Positions 21,729 to 32,545 of a DNA stretch of 64,000 nucleotides are shown here, in pieces. The DNA is from Chondrocystis sp. NIES-4102. GTDB taxonomy: Bacteria > Cyanobacteriota > Cyanobacteriia > Cyanobacteriales > Xenococcaceae. The first letter of the stretch is position 1; every line of letters begins with the position of its first letter. The notes under the pieces are model-generated. The model saw nothing but the letters and a program-made list of their open reading frames with translations. It had not been told where the DNA came from and searched no databases. The DNA is taken from positions 186,001 to 250,000 of the forward strand of contig AP018281.1 of the NCBI GenBank assembly GCA_002368355.1, written 5' to 3'. A program made the translations under genes and the position numbers.

Positions 21729-23135
21729 ATGAAGAGAAAAGCAGTTGTCATCGAAATCAATGAAGTTCCTTTAAAAGTCTTAAATCACTATCGTCAAATA
21801 AAACCCAATTCAACCATTGCCAAAATATTAAACGAATCCCTAACTCTGCAAACAGAAGCTAAGGATGTTGAAGAAAGTTTTTTATATCCTTCCCAAACCT
21901 GGGCATCATTAAATACTGGGGTAGAATACCAAAAGCATAAAATTCATTGGTATAACGATCCAAAACCCCAAAGCTATCCCCTATATTGGAAAATAATTGC
22001 CCAAAGCGGTTTAAATGTAGGCTTAATCAATACATTGCATTCCTCGCCAGCAGATAGCTACGCTGATCATAGTAATTATAAATTTGTAATTCCTGATTGT
22101 TTTGCCAGTGACGACACCACCAAACCCGAAATCTTTCAAGATTTCCAAGCTTTAAACATTAGTGCAACTTCAGAAAATTCTCGAGCAACAACTTTAAAAT
22201 TTCCTCCTCAAAAAGCGGTTGCTACCTTGGTTAAATCACCTGCTTTGGGTATAAAGTCCAAAACCTTATTAGATGCTGCAAGTTTAGTAACCCGTATTAA
22301 AACTGGGAAAGTTAACAAAGAAAGACTAAGAAATTTACAATTTACCTTGCTTGCAGATATTTTCTTTAAACAATTGCGATCAAAAGATGTAGATTTAGCT
22401 ATCTTTTTCACCAATCATATTGCTGCAAATATGCACAGATATTGGTATGGATTATTTCCTGAAGACTACCAACTTAAACTTTATGATCAACAATGGTTGG
22501 ATAAATATTCAGAGGAAATTATTGTCTCTTTAGATTTATTAGACAATTTTCTACAGCAATTGACTAATTATTGCCAACAACAAGAACGAGTGCTGATTTT
22601 AGTAAGCAGTATGGGACAAGCTGCCAATGAAAAACTAACAGAAACGCCCATGTATAGTTATAAACTAGAAGACATCCAAAAGTTGCTCAATTTACTGTGC
22701 GAAGGTAAGCAATATGACTATCAAGTAGATGCAGCCATGATTCCTCAATATAGCTTGAATTTTGCCTCCCCAGAGCAAGCGCAAGAATGTTTTCAAATGA
22801 TTAAGAAATCGCAGCAATATCTCAAAAATATTTGGCTACTTGTAGATATAAACCACAATGTTATTACTCTTTCTACCAATTTAGATAGTCACAGTGAACA
22901 ATTTTGGCTCAAAGGTAAACAATATAACCACCATGAATTAGGTTTTAGACAGATTCGGATCGAAGATCATCATTCAGGTAGACATTGTCCCAAAGGTAGT
23001 TTAATTGTATACAATAGCACTACCAGTAGTAAAACCCAAGATGCTATTAATTATTTAGAATACGCACCAGCAATGCTTAAGTTTTTTGGGTTAGAGATAC
23101 CTGAGTATATGCCCTCAGCACAATTTACTATTTAA
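21729..23135 (+). CDS. Alkaline-phosphatase-superfamily-like protein, possibly degenerate
   Basis: The 468-residue protein follows the layout of type I phosphodiesterase / nucleotide pyrophosphatase-like members of the alkaline phosphatase superfamily. An early beta strand with an acidic ligand (AVVIEINEVP, E9) is followed by a nucleophile-type segment SQTWASLNTG (T57). A mid segment FTNHIAANMHRYW and a late DHHSGRHCPKGSLIVYN (GxH-type ligand) also fit. The position expected to read SDHG is SSMGQ (293-297), so at least one metal ligand pair appears replaced. No signal peptide is seen. The function and activity are uncertain; it stands alone between tgt and gyrA. Confidence 0.6.
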   Translation: MKRKAVVIEINEVPLKVLNHYRQIKPNSTIAKILNESLTLQTEAKDVEESFLYPSQTWASLNTGVEYQKHKIHWYNDPKPQSYPLYWKIIAQSGLNVGLINTLHSSPADSYADHSNYKFVIPDCFASDDTTKPEIFQDFQALNISATSENSRATTLKFPPQKAVATLVKSPALGIKSKTLLDAASLVTRIKTGKVNKERLRNLQFTLLADIFFKQLRSKDVDLAIFFTNHIAANMHRYWYGLFPEDYQLKLYDQQWLDKYSEEIIVSLDLLDNFLQQLTNYCQQQERVLILVSSMGQAANEKLTETPMYSYKLEDIQKLLNLLCEGKQYDYQVDAAMIPQYSLNFASPEQAQECFQMIKKSQQYLKNIWLLVDINHNVITLSTNLDSHSEQFWLKGKQYNHHELGFRQIRIEDHHSGRHCPKGSLIVYNSTTSSKTQDAINYLEYAPAMLKFFGLEIPEYMPSAQFTI

Positions 23136-23332
23136 ACATACCACCTTGTCATTAAGGAATAGCTAAAAGCTGACAACCAAGGGGTTTTAATGCCAGCAGA
23201 AAGTGGCAAAATATGTTAAAATTCTATTATAAAATGCGATTATATTGGGCTTTGTTGGCGATAAAAGAGAATTAAGTGGAGTTTATCAGCCATTAATCCA
23301 AATTATTGCATATATTTGGAGTTTTTCACAGT

Positions 23333-25891
23333 ATGACCACTTCCCAGGAACGGATTATCCCCACTGATCTAAGTAACGAAATGTCTCGCTCCTATTTGGA
23401 GTATGCCATGAGTGTAATTGTCGGCAGGGCATTGCCTGATGCTAGGGATGGTCTAAAACCAGTCCATCGTCGCATCCTTTACGCTATGTACGAATTGGGA
23501 CTAACCCCAGATCGTCCGTTTCGTAAGTGCGCTCGTGTAGTAGGGGAAGTATTAGGTAAATATCATCCTCATGGTGATACTGCCGTTTACGATGCTCTAG
23601 TTAGAATGGCGCAAGATTTCTCCATGAGAAATCCCCTAATTAATGGTCATGGTAACTTTGGATCTATTGATAATGATCCCCCAGCAGCGATGCGTTATAC
23701 CGAGTGTCGGTTACAGTCATTGTCAACAGACTCGTTACTTAGAGATATTGAGGCAGAAACAGTAGATTTTGCCGATAACTTCGATGGTTCACAACAAGAG
23801 CCAATAGTTTTACCTGCTAGAATTCCTCAGCTATTGCTCAATGGTTCATCGGGAATTGCTGTAGGTATGGCAACTAATATACCTCCCCATAATTTAGGCG
23901 AATTAATCGAAGGTACGATCGCTATAATTCAAAATCCAGCCATTAGTGATTTAGAATTAATGCAGTATATCCAGGGTCCTGATTTTCCCACAGGGGGGCA
24001 GATTATTGGTAGAGCGGGTATTAAGGAAGCTTATACCACAGGGCGGGGTTCAATTACCATGCGAGGGGTAGCGGAGATAGAAACCCTACAACAGCGAGGT
24101 AGAGCAGAAAAAGAAGCAATCATCATCACTCAATTACCTTACCAGACAAATAAATCATCTTTAATTGAAAAAATTGCCGAACTAGTTAACGATAAAAAAA
24201 TAGACGGCATTTCAGATATTAGGGATGAAAGCGATCGCACTGGAATGCGTATTGTGATTGAACTCAAGCGTGATGCTTACCCAAGAGTTGTACTTAATAA
24301 TCTCTATAAGCAGACTACGATACAGGCAAACTTTGGGGCAAATATGTTGGCATTAGTCAATAGTGAACCCCAGTTATTAACTATTCGTCGTTTTCTAGAA
24401 GTCTTTTTAGAATTTCGCATCGAAGCAATTACCAGAAGAACTCGTTATCAGCTACGTAAAGCCGAAGAAAGAGATCATCTATTACAAGGGTTATTAATTG
24501 CTTTAGAAAATATAGATGCAATCATTCAATTAATTCGAGGAGCAGCAGACACTGTTAATGCCAAAAACGAATTAGTCGAAACCTATGGGTTATCTCCTAC
24601 CCAAGCGGATGCCATTTTACAGATGCAATTACGTCGTTTAACTGCCCTCGAAGCTGAAAAAATTCAGGCAGAACATGAAGATTTACAGGCGCAAATAGCC
24701 GATCTAAACGATATTTTAGCCAAAAAAGCGCGGATTGAAGAAATAATTGTTTCAGAACTCAATAATATCAAGCAGGTTCACGCTACCCCTCGTAGAACTG
24801 AAATTTTGCAAGGGGAAGGAGAATTATTAGATAAGGATTTAATTGCTAACGAACAGTCGGTAATTTTAGTAACAGAACAGGGGTATATCAAGCGCATGGC
24901 TGTTAACACCTTTGAAGCACAAAGCAGAGCCACCAGAGGTAAAGCAGCAGCAAAAATGAAGGAAAACGACGGGGTAGAACACTTTATGACCTGTTGTGAC
25001 CATGATACAGTCCTATTCTTTAGCGATCGCGGAGTAGTTTATTCCCTCGATGCCTATCAAATTCCTGCAACTTCTCGCACTGCTAGGGGTATACCTATTA
25101 TCCAAATGTTGCCCATTTCCTCAGCAGAGAAAATTACTTCTTTAATTGCTGTGAGCGAGTTTACTGAGGATCAATATCTAGTGATGCTAACTCATAATGG
25201 CAATATTAAAAAAACCGCCCTCTCAGCGTTTGCTAATATCCGCTCCAATGGCTTAATTGCTATTTCCCTCCAAGAAGATGATCAACTGCGTTGGGTGCGT
25301 CTGGCGACGGTAGAAGATAGTGTAATTATTGGTACTCGTCAAGGGATGGCAATTCATTTTAAAGCCGACGATCAACAACTACGCCCCTTGGGGAGATCTA
25401 CTAAGGGGGTTAAATCTATGAAGTTAAAAGGCAAAGATGAATTAATTAGCATGGATATCATTCCTGCTCAGATTGTCGCAACCATTGCCACTACGGGCGA
25501 AGAAGACGAAGAAGAAGATAGCAACGAAGAATTAATTAATGAGGAAATAGATAAAGGGCCTTGGTTACTCGCGATCACTAATAATGGTTATGGTAAAAGA
25601 GTACCAATTACCAAATTCCGTTTACAAAATAGAGCGGGAATGGGAGTTAGAGCCATCAAGTTTAAAACCGATGATGATTGTTTAGTCGCTATTGATATAG
25701 TTAATCCTGAAGATGAATTAATGATTGTAACCAATCGCGGTATTATGATTCGTCAAGCCGTACAGGCAATATCTTTACAATCCCGTAATGCTACTGGAGT
25801 TAGAGTACAAAGATTAGATAAGGACGATGCGATCGCTGCTGTTGCTCCCATACCACCTATTGAAGCGGAAATTGAGGAAATGGAAGTTTAA
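23333..25891 (+). CDS. gyrA: DNA gyrase subunit A (type IIA topoisomerase A subunit)
   Basis: This is the DNA-cutting subunit of gyrase. With the ATG at 23333 (rather than an upstream TTG at 23306) the key residues take the same numbers as in the E. coli protein: active-site Tyr122 in [10 protein letters not shown], and quinolone-region Thr83 and Asp87 in [10 protein letters not shown]. The winged-helix, tower and coiled-coil regions are followed by a C-terminal beta-pinwheel with an acidic stretch ([12 protein letters not shown]). The GyrA-box position reads RATRGKA rather than QRRGGKG, so a ParC-type A subunit is a minor alternative. The length is 852 residues. A strong terminator follows. 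Confidence 0.92.
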   Translation: MTTSQERIIPTDLSNEMSRSYLEYAMSVIVGRALPDARDGLKPVHRRILYAMYELGLTPDRPFRKCARVVGEVLGKYHPHGDTAVYDALVRMAQDFSMRNPLINGHGNFGSIDNDPPAAMRYTECRLQSLSTDSLLRDIEAETVDFADNFDGSQQEPIVLPARIPQLLLNGSSGIAVGMATNIPPHNLGELIEGTIAIIQNPAISDLELMQYIQGPDFPTGGQIIGRAGIKEAYTTGRGSITMRGVAEIETLQQRGRAEKEAIIITQLPYQTNKSSLIEKIAELVNDKKIDGISDIRDESDRTGMRIVIELKRDAYPRVVLNNLYKQTTIQANFGANMLALVNSEPQLLTIRRFLEVFLEFRIEAITRRTRYQLRKAEERDHLLQGLLIALENIDAIIQLIRGAADTVNAKNELVETYGLSPTQADAILQMQLRRLTALEAEKIQAEHEDLQAQIADLNDILAKKARIEEIIVSELNNIKQVHATPRRTEILQGEGELLDKDLIANEQSVILVTEQGYIKRMAVNTFEAQSRATRGKAAAKMKENDGVEHFMTCCDHDTVLFFSDRGVVYSLDAYQIPATSRTARGIPIIQMLPISSAEKITSLIAVSEFTEDQYLVMLTHNGNIKKTALSAFANIRSNGLIAISLQEDDQLRWVRLATVEDSVIIGTRQGMAIHFKADDQQLRPLGRSTKGVKSMKLKGKDELISMDIIPAQIVATIATTGEEDEEEDSNEELINEEIDKGPWLLAITNNGYGKRVPITKFRLQNRAGMGVRAIKFKTDDDCLVAIDIVNPEDELMIVTNRGIMIRQAVQAISLQSRNATGVRVQRLDKDDAIAAVAPIPPIEAEIEEMEV

Positions 25892-25936
25892 AAATAATTG
25901 AAACAGCAAGCAAACCAATATATTTTGATTTTCTAG

Positions 25937-25966
25937 GTAGGGGATATTCTTCCTCTACTTTTTTTT
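25937..25966 (+). terminator. Intrinsic terminator after gyrA
   Basis: GTAGGGGA (25937-25944) pairs with TCCTCTAC (25951-25958), an 8-bp stem with one G-U pair and a 6-nt loop, followed by eight T. It lies 46 nt after the gyrA stop. Confidence 0.85.
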
Positions 25967-25990
25967 CTTTAATTTTATATACAACAGTGA

Positions 25991-26240
25991 AGGGAGATTT
26001 TTTAGTTATTAGCTTTGAGGCTTCGCTAACCCGTGCGAGGGATGCTTTTAGCTTTATTAATTACCTCGTTACTTGTTACTTGTTACCTATTAACTACATT
26101 GTCCCCTTGTGGGATTACCTCCTGTCTCCCCTCTGTTGTCTCCTGACTCCTGACTCCTGACTCCTGTCTCCCCTCTGTTGTCTCCTGACTCCTGTCTCCC
26201 CTCTGTTGTCTCCTGACTCCTGACTCCTGTCTCCTATATA
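25991..26240. repeat. Mosaic intergenic repeat cluster (copy 1)
   Basis: This non-coding stretch between gyrA and the diguanylate cyclase is made of short repeated modules. An AGGGAGATTTTTTAG module (25991-26019) and a TTACTTG heptamer tandem come first. A conserved 21-nt element (26097-26117) with core TCCCCTTGTGGGA follows. Then come three exact 32-nt copies (starting at 26121, 26163 and 26191) inside a CTCCTGA heptamer array. The first and third modules recur at 33.86-34.06 kb. The rest of the gap up to 26445 holds no gene that I can see. Confidence 0.85.
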
Positions 26241-26445
26241 TTATTTTACTTGCCAAATATAAGGTAATTTTAGAAAAACTTTAATATAATAGCTTAAATT
26301 AAGTTAAAACTTAGTTAAAAAACAAATTATTAATTCACATGGCTTAATTTTAAAAAATCTTAGCCATACTATCAAATTTTAATTGCAATTTATTGGGACT
26401 TAATTTTCTGCTATCAACCATCATGTAATTATCAAAACTATAGAG

Positions 26446-28005
26446 GTGGATATCAAAACTATAAAGGTATTGCTAGTTGAAAATAATGTAGCTGATGCCA
26501 ATTTAATCATTAAGCTATATGAACAGACATTTAATATAAAACTGGTAGAAAAAATAGATCTGGCGATCGCAAGTCTTAATGAGGATGATTTTGATGTAAT
26601 TTTACTCAGCGTCACTGATGAGCAGACTGGATTAACAAATTTAAATTTACTTGATCAACAATATCCTCAGTTACCAATTATCATTCTTAGTAATACTGAT
26701 GAGCTATCTTTGGCGCAAAAGTATCTAAGTAAAGGGGCGCAGGACTATTTAATCAAAAGCGAGCTAGGAAATATCAACTTAAGTAATGCAATTAATTATG
26801 CTATTGAACGTCAACGTGTGAGCTTTAATTTACGTCAATTAGCATTGATGAAAAAAACTTTAGATAGAATTCGCAACTCTATTGATTTAGAAGCAATTTT
26901 AACAACGACTGCCAAAGAAATACAAGAATTTCTAAATACTGAGCAGGTATTAATATATCGTTGTGAATCTGGTCAGTCGGAAGCCACAACAGTTGTTGCT
27001 CACTCTTTGGATGCACAATCAAAGACAATAGCTGTAGAACAATTTATTTCTGCGGTTAATTTATCCTCTCTACATTCAATTTTGACAGAATCAACATCTG
27101 TAAAAGCAGTCAGCGACACTACCATTGCTGGAGTTTCAGAATTAGGGATTAAAGCCCCAGACCAAATAAGATCTTACTTAATTTTACCAATCTGGTTAAG
27201 TAGATCCGTAGACAATAGCTATGATGACTTAAGCTGTCCGATGGTTAAACAAATATTTACTCATAACCAAGACGAGGGATTGTGGGGAATGCTAATTGCG
27301 TATAATAGTAGTAAGACTAGAAAGTGGCAAGAGTGGGAAATTAATTTTTTGCAAAGATTAACCACACAAGTAACGGTTGCTATTCAACAGTCCCAATTAT
27401 GTTGTCAATTACAAACAGCCAATCAAAAACTACAACAACTAGCAATTTTAGATGGACTAACTGGAATTGCTAATCGACGATATTTTGATTTAGTTTTAAA
27501 TAATGAATGGCAAAGACTAGCGAGGGAAAAGCAACCCCTGTCGTTAATTTTATGTGATTTAGACTATTTCAAAACCTATAATGACACCTATGGTCATCAA
27601 CAGGGCGATCGCTGTTTACAAGATATTGCTAGAATTCTGCACGGTTGTATTCAAAGACCAGCAGATTTAGCTGCTCGTTACGGAGGCGAGGAATTTGCGA
27701 TTATTTTACCCAACACCGATATTCAGGGTGCATTATATATAGCCCAAAAGATTGTCCAGCAGTTAGCGAGCGCACAAATACCCCATCAAAAATCTTTAGT
27801 GAGTAGTTATGTAACCTTTAGTATAGGGATAGCTACCAAAACTCCCGATGGTCATCAAGCAGCTACAACCCTCATTGAACTTGCCGATAGTTTCCTCTAT
27901 CAAGCAAAAAAAGCGGGACGTAATCAAATTTGCCTCTCAACATCTACATTAGAGGCGAGGAGAGAGCAGAATAACAATAAACTGTGTAAATTAAATTTAG
28001 AATAA
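26446..28005 (+). CDS. Diguanylate cyclase with pseudo-receiver and GAF domains
   Basis: The 519-residue protein has three domains. Residues 5-125 form a CheY-like receiver in which the phospho-accepting Asp position is Ser55 (VILLSVTDE), while Lys104 is kept, so it is probably not phosphorylated. Residues about 140-320 form a GAF domain without an obvious bilin-binding Cys-His. Residues about 340-500 form a GGDEF domain with an intact active site GGEEF (413-417) and an inhibitory RxxD site (R404-D407). It should make the second messenger cyclic di-GMP, with feedback inhibition. The start is a GTG at 26446, preceded by a purine-rich AGAG. It converges with secA. Confidence 0.88.
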   Translation: MDIKTIKVLLVENNVADANLIIKLYEQTFNIKLVEKIDLAIASLNEDDFDVILLSVTDEQTGLTNLNLLDQQYPQLPIIILSNTDELSLAQKYLSKGAQDYLIKSELGNINLSNAINYAIERQRVSFNLRQLALMKKTLDRIRNSIDLEAILTTTAKEIQEFLNTEQVLIYRCESGQSEATTVVAHSLDAQSKTIAVEQFISAVNLSSLHSILTESTSVKAVSDTTIAGVSELGIKAPDQIRSYLILPIWLSRSVDNSYDDLSCPMVKQIFTHNQDEGLWGMLIAYNSSKTRKWQEWEINFLQRLTTQVTVAIQQSQLCCQLQTANQKLQQLAILDGLTGIANRRYFDLVLNNEWQRLAREKQPLSLILCDLDYFKTYNDTYGHQQGDRCLQDIARILHGCIQRPADLAARYGGEEFAIILPNTDIQGALYIAQKIVQQLASAQIPHQKSLVSSYVTFSIGIATKTPDGHQAATTLIELADSFLYQAKKAGRNQICLSTSTLEARREQNNNKLCKLNLE

Positions 28006-28014
28006 TCTATTGAT

Positions 28015-28073
28015 AAAAAAAGCGATATCGCAATTAATCTAGATTGATCTATTTTGATTAAATTGCGATCGCT
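28015..28073 (-). terminator. Strong intrinsic terminator for secA with a HIP1 site in the stem
   Basis: On the minus strand AGCGATCGCAATTTAATC (28073-28056) pairs almost perfectly with the complementary arm at 28039-28021 and is followed by seven T. The stem contains the GCGATCGC palindrome. It starts 11 nt after the secA stop. Confidence 0.82.
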
Positions 28074-28083
28074 ATACACCTTA

Positions 28084-30939
28084 TTACACTGCTTGTGGTT
28101 GAGCTTGGGGAGGCTGGGGCTGTGGTTGGAATTGGAAGAGAGAATAAACGACATTACGACGAATATCAATCATCATCTCCAAAAACATCTCGTATCCTTC
28201 CTGTTTATATTCAATCAAAGGATCTTTTTGTCCATAACCCCTCAACCCAATAGACTCTCGTAGGGCATCCATTGCTTGTAAATGCTCTCGCCAAAGAGTA
28301 TCAATCTGTTGCAGAATAAAGAATCGTTCTGCTTGGCGCATCAAACCTGGCTGCATACTGTCAATTTGATGTTCTTTGAGATCGTAAGCTTTGCGTACTT
28401 CTTCACAGAGGAAATTTTTCATCTCATTAACAGTCATATCTTCTAAATGAGCAGGTTCAACATCTTCGAGAAGATAGATAAATTCCTTAGCCTTATCGAC
28501 CATTTTATCTAGTTTCCATTCTTCGGGGGGTAATTCAGGGTTAACATAAGCATCGACAATTTCCCCCATAGTTTTTTCTGCATATTGCAATACCTGTTCC
28601 TTCAATTCCAACCCTTCCAAGACTCGACGACGTTCAGCATAAATAGCCCGACGCTGGTTATTCATCACCTCGTCATATTCAAAAACTTGTTTACGGGTAT
28701 CATAATAAAAAGTTTCAACTTTCTTTTGCGCCCCTTCCAAAGAGTTAGTCAGCATTTTCGACTCAATGGGCATATCATCTTCAACGCGCATCATATTCAT
28801 TAGTTTTTCCACGCGATCGCCACCAAAGATGCGTAATAGGTTATCTTGTAAACTAAGGAAAAATCTAGTTGAACCAGGGTCTCCTTGTCTACCAGCCCGT
28901 CCCCGTAATTGGTTATCTACTCGGCGAGATTCATGGCGTTCTGTCCCAATCACGTGTAGTCCACCATTGGCAATCACTTCTTCATGTTCAGCATCAGTAA
29001 ACTGCTCATATTCTTTACGAATTAATTTATAAACTTCGCGCAGTTTTAAAAGAACAGGATCATCAACGGGGGCATTTTCCGAAGCAACAGCAATTTTTTC
29101 TTCCGCTTCTAATTCAGGTAAACTTTGTGAACCATATTGTTGTACTGCAAATTTTACAGTTTCCTTTAGTAGTTCTTCTGTAGTTGCAGATAGTTCTGTG
29201 GGGAAGATTTGGGGCGAGGCTTTCCAAGTTTTCAGCTTTTTACTTTGACCATTGGCTGCAAACCCTTTAGCTGTATCCTTACCCATTTTAATCCCTGGTA
29301 CAGTTGCCATTAATTCGTCATCATCGGGGGCAACTATCTTAGGCATCAAATATTCTCTCACCTTCAGTCTTGCCATATAGTCGGCATTACCACCTAAGAT
29401 AATATCTGTTCCCCTACCTGCCATATTGGTTGCAATAGTTACGGCAGTTTTGCGTCCTGCTTGAGCGACAATTTCTGATTCCCGTTCCACATTCTCAGGT
29501 TTAGCGTTAAGCAGATTATGTTCAATCCCTTTTTCACGTAGTAATCTAGAAATTAACTCAGATTTTTCAACGCTAGTAGTACCAACTAAAACAGGACGAC
29601 CTAAGGAGTGCATATTGGCGCAGTCTTCCGCTACTGCTTGCCATTTCCCAATTTCCTTTTTATAGACTACATCAGAAAGGTCATATCTTCTAGAAGATAA
29701 GTTAGTAGGAATAATAGTTACTTGTAAGTTATAAACCTTCTCAAACTCAGTCTCTTCAGTTTTGGCTGTACCAGTCATCCCTGCCAAAGTCGGATAGAGT
29801 AAGAAGAAGTTTTGATAGGTAATACTTGCAAGGGTTTGAGTTTCGCGCTGAATTTCCACTCTTTCTTTTGCTTCAATTGCTTGGTGTAAACCATCACTCC
29901 AACGTCTACCTGCTAAAACTCGACCTGTAAACTCATCAACAATGACCACTTCGTCATTGCGTACCATATAGTTAACATCTTTAGTAAACAGTTCTTTAGC
30001 TTTAATGGCATTAGAGATATAGTGCGCCCAAGGATTTTCAGGATCATACAAATCCTTTACCCCCAATAGTTCCTCAGCACGGGCAAAACCTTCATCAGTC
30101 ATCAAAATATTGCGCGCTTTCTCATCTACTTCATAGTCGCCAACGCCTTCGGTTCTATTCGATTCTGGATCATAATCCTCATCTTGTCTAACTAGCTGAT
30201 CGGCAATTTCGGCAGCCAAAAGATATTTTTCCGTTGGACGTTCGACCTGTCCTGAAATAATTAAAGGGGTTCTCGCTTCATCAATGAGGACAGAATCAAC
30301 CTCGTCAATTACGCAATAGTTGAAAGGACGCTGTACAACCTCTTCCATAGCTACAGCCATGTTATCTCTTAAATAATCAAAGCCCAGTTCACTATTTGTC
30401 GTATAAGTAATGTCGCATTCGTAGTTTTTCTTGCGTTCTGTGGGAGTCATCCCTGCTTGAATTAAGCCAACGGTTAGACCTAGGTAACGATGAACCTGTC
30501 CCATCCATTCCGCGTCTCTACGGGCGAGATAATCGTTAACAGTGACCACATGGACACCTTTGCCTGTTAAACCATTGAGATAAGCAGGTAGAGTACAAAC
30601 TAGGGTTTTACCCTCCCCAGTTTTCATTTCTGCAATTTGTCCCTTATGTAAAACTATGCCTCCAAGTAACTGCACATCATAATGGCGCATACCCAAGACA
30701 CGTACTGCTGCTTCCCTAACTACGGCAAAAGCTTCAGGTAAAAGCTCATCGAGGATGTCTTTAATTTGCTCATCATTTTTGGCTTTGGCAATTTGCTCCC
30801 GAAATTCCTCTGTTTTGGCTTTTAACTGCTCATCAGATAGTTGTTTAATATCTTCTTCCAGAAGGTTGATTTCTGCCACTAAGGGTTGAAATTTTTTCAG
30901 TTTGCGTGAGTTGGGATCACCTAGCAGTTTTTTCAGCAT
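28084..30939 (-). CDS. secA: Protein translocase ATPase SecA
   Basis: SecA drives preproteins through SecYEG at the plasma and thylakoid membranes. The 951-residue protein has motor domain NBD1 with MKTGEGKT (residues 105-112) and the DEAD-type [17 protein letters not shown]. The preprotein-binding domain, NBD2 ([15 protein letters not shown]), the [19 protein letters not shown]-type motif VI (here [17 protein letters not shown]) and the helical scaffold follow. It ends with a Pro/Gln tail and lacks the C-terminal zinc-binding CxC linker of E. coli SecA, as usual in cyanobacteria. The ATG at 30939 gives the conserved [10 protein letters not shown] start. Confidence 0.97.
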   Translation of the reverse strand: MLKKLLGDPNSRKLKKFQPLVAEINLLEEDIKQLSDEQLKAKTEEFREQIAKAKNDEQIKDILDELLPEAFAVVREAAVRVLGMRHYDVQLLGGIVLHKGQIAEMKTGEGKTLVCTLPAYLNGLTGKGVHVVTVNDYLARRDAEWMGQVHRYLGLTVGLIQAGMTPTERKKNYECDITYTTNSELGFDYLRDNMAVAMEEVVQRPFNYCVIDEVDSVLIDEARTPLIISGQVERPTEKYLLAAEIADQLVRQDEDYDPESNRTEGVGDYEVDEKARNILMTDEGFARAEELLGVKDLYDPENPWAHYISNAIKAKELFTKDVNYMVRNDEVVIVDEFTGRVLAGRRWSDGLHQAIEAKERVEIQRETQTLASITYQNFFLLYPTLAGMTGTAKTEETEFEKVYNLQVTIIPTNLSSRRYDLSDVVYKKEIGKWQAVAEDCANMHSLGRPVLVGTTSVEKSELISRLLREKGIEHNLLNAKPENVERESEIVAQAGRKTAVTIATNMAGRGTDIILGGNADYMARLKVREYLMPKIVAPDDDELMATVPGIKMGKDTAKGFAANGQSKKLKTWKASPQIFPTELSATTEELLKETVKFAVQQYGSQSLPELEAEEKIAVASENAPVDDPVLLKLREVYKLIRKEYEQFTDAEHEEVIANGGLHVIGTERHESRRVDNQLRGRAGRQGDPGSTRFFLSLQDNLLRIFGGDRVEKLMNMMRVEDDMPIESKMLTNSLEGAQKKVETFYYDTRKQVFEYDEVMNNQRRAIYAERRRVLEGLELKEQVLQYAEKTMGEIVDAYVNPELPPEEWKLDKMVDKAKEFIYLLEDVEPAHLEDMTVNEMKNFLCEEVRKAYDLKEHQIDSMQPGLMRQAERFFILQQIDTLWREHLQAMDALRESIGLRGYGQKDPLIEYKQEGYEMFLEMMIDIRRNVVYSLFQFQPQPQPPQAQPQAV

Positions 30940-31204
30940 AGTATTTTTTATGAATATTCGGTATTTTTATGGAGCTAATATTTGTTTTCTAAGCCTTGAT
31001 ACCCTGTATAGGCAGCTATATGTAATAACATTTAATAATTCTACCATTTGCATAGGAACGAGGAACTTTAGGGATTCTACTCATTGATCTGTGGTGGGGT
31101 AACCGAAGTCAAGGGATTTTAGATGATCAATCTCGCCTCAACTAAATGCGACAATAATGAGAAATTAAGCATACTGTATTTATTAGAATAAAATTTTCAT
31201 CAAG

Positions 31205-32506
31205 ATGACAACTGCGATCGCTACGCAATTAAAATCGCTCCTTGATAATCAGACCCAATTGCTCGAATTGAGTATGGCAGATAGTTATTGGCAAAATAAA
31301 ATTGCTCAAGTAATTGTTGCTGCAAAATCCCCTATTTACCTAGTTTTTCCTTCAACGGTAGAGGTTCTAGCTAAAATAGTTAATCAAGCATTTCAACAGC
31401 GATGGCGGATTTTAATCTGTGGTAACGCTACTAAATTAAATTGGGGTAACTTAAGTTGCGATATTCAATTAATAATTAGTACGCAAAAATGCGATCGCCT
31501 GGTTGAACACGCAGTAGGGGATTTGACCGTTACTGTGGAAGCTGGCATGAAATTAGCCGACTTACAAGCAAAATTGAAGTTACACCAACAATTTTTACCC
31601 CTTGATCCTACTATCCCAACAGAAGCTACTTTAGGAGGCATTGTTGCTACTGGGGATGCTGGTAGTTGGCGACACCGTTACGGAGGGGTAAGGGATTTAC
31701 TCTTAGGTTTATCTTTTGTGCGTGCTGATGGTGCGATCGCCACTGGTGGAGGTAGAGTTGTTAAAAATGTTGCAGGTTATGACCTGATGAAGCTTTTTAC
31801 AGGGTCTTATGGTACTTTGGGCATCATTACTCAACTGACTTTTAGAACTTATCCCCTCATCCCTACTTCTGAAACTATACTCCTAACAGGTAAGGCGGAA
31901 TCTATTGCCCAACTTACCCAATTTATTCGTAACTCAGGTTTAACTCCTATATCCCTCGATCTACTATCTACTACAGTCGTCAAACAAATAGGGTTAGGAA
32001 ATACAACTGGCTTAATTATCGGTTGGCAAACCATCCCCGCTAGTAGCCAACAACAAATAAATCAAATAAGTGCGATCGCTCAACAATTGGATTTAACCCT
32101 CACTCATTATCAAGGGCAAGCAGAAATTGATTTGTGGCAACAGTGTAATACGATCACCACTGTACCCAATTCTGCAACAGCAGTGACTTGTAAACTAGGT
32201 ATTATCCCAACTGCTGCTGTGGATTTTCTACAATTAAAAGTAGTGGATCAAAACGCTGCTGTAAGAATTCATGCAGGTAGTGGCATTGGACAGTTACATT
32301 TAGATAGCGCAGCAAAGCAAATAATGGGTATACGCTCATACTGCCAAGCAAATTCTGGTTTTTTAACTATCCTTGATGCCCCCATTTCCCTGAAACAGCA
32401 AATAGATAGTTGGGGATACACAGGTAACGCCCTATCAACCATGCAAACTCTTAAAAATCAGTTCGATCCACACAATTTACTTAATCCCAGTCGCTTTTTA
32501 GTTTAA
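31205..32506 (+). CDS. glcE: Glycolate oxidase/dehydrogenase FAD-binding subunit GlcE
   Basis: This is a PCMH-type FAD-binding protein of 433 residues. The flavin-binding core includes TVTVEAGMKLADLQ, PTEATLGGIVATGDAGSWRHRYGGVRDLLLG and GGGRVVKNVAGYDLMKLFTGSYGTLGII. The last element is diagnostic for GlcE. It ends with the FAD-linked oxidase C-terminal signature FDPHNLLNPSRF. GlcE works with GlcD and the iron-sulfur subunit GlcF to oxidise photorespiratory glycolate to glyoxylate. glcF follows after 39 nt; glcD is not in the window. Confidence 0.92.
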   Translation: MTTAIATQLKSLLDNQTQLLELSMADSYWQNKIAQVIVAAKSPIYLVFPSTVEVLAKIVNQAFQQRWRILICGNATKLNWGNLSCDIQLIISTQKCDRLVEHAVGDLTVTVEAGMKLADLQAKLKLHQQFLPLDPTIPTEATLGGIVATGDAGSWRHRYGGVRDLLLGLSFVRADGAIATGGGRVVKNVAGYDLMKLFTGSYGTLGIITQLTFRTYPLIPTSETILLTGKAESIAQLTQFIRNSGLTPISLDLLSTTVVKQIGLGNTTGLIIGWQTIPASSQQQINQISAIAQQLDLTLTHYQGQAEIDLWQQCNTITTVPNSATAVTCKLGIIPTAAVDFLQLKVVDQNAAVRIHAGSGIGQLHLDSAAKQIMGIRSYCQANSGFLTILDAPISLKQQIDSWGYTGNALSTMQTLKNQFDPHNLLNPSRFLV

Positions 32507-32545
32507 ATACCGATAAATAACATTTTTACAAAACAATCTTTAACA

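Noticed and set aside
26118-26235. Possible CRISPR array in the CTCCTGA-type tandem repeats
   Set aside because: Units are 7 nt or 32 nt with no unique spacers between regular repeats, and no cas genes are nearby.
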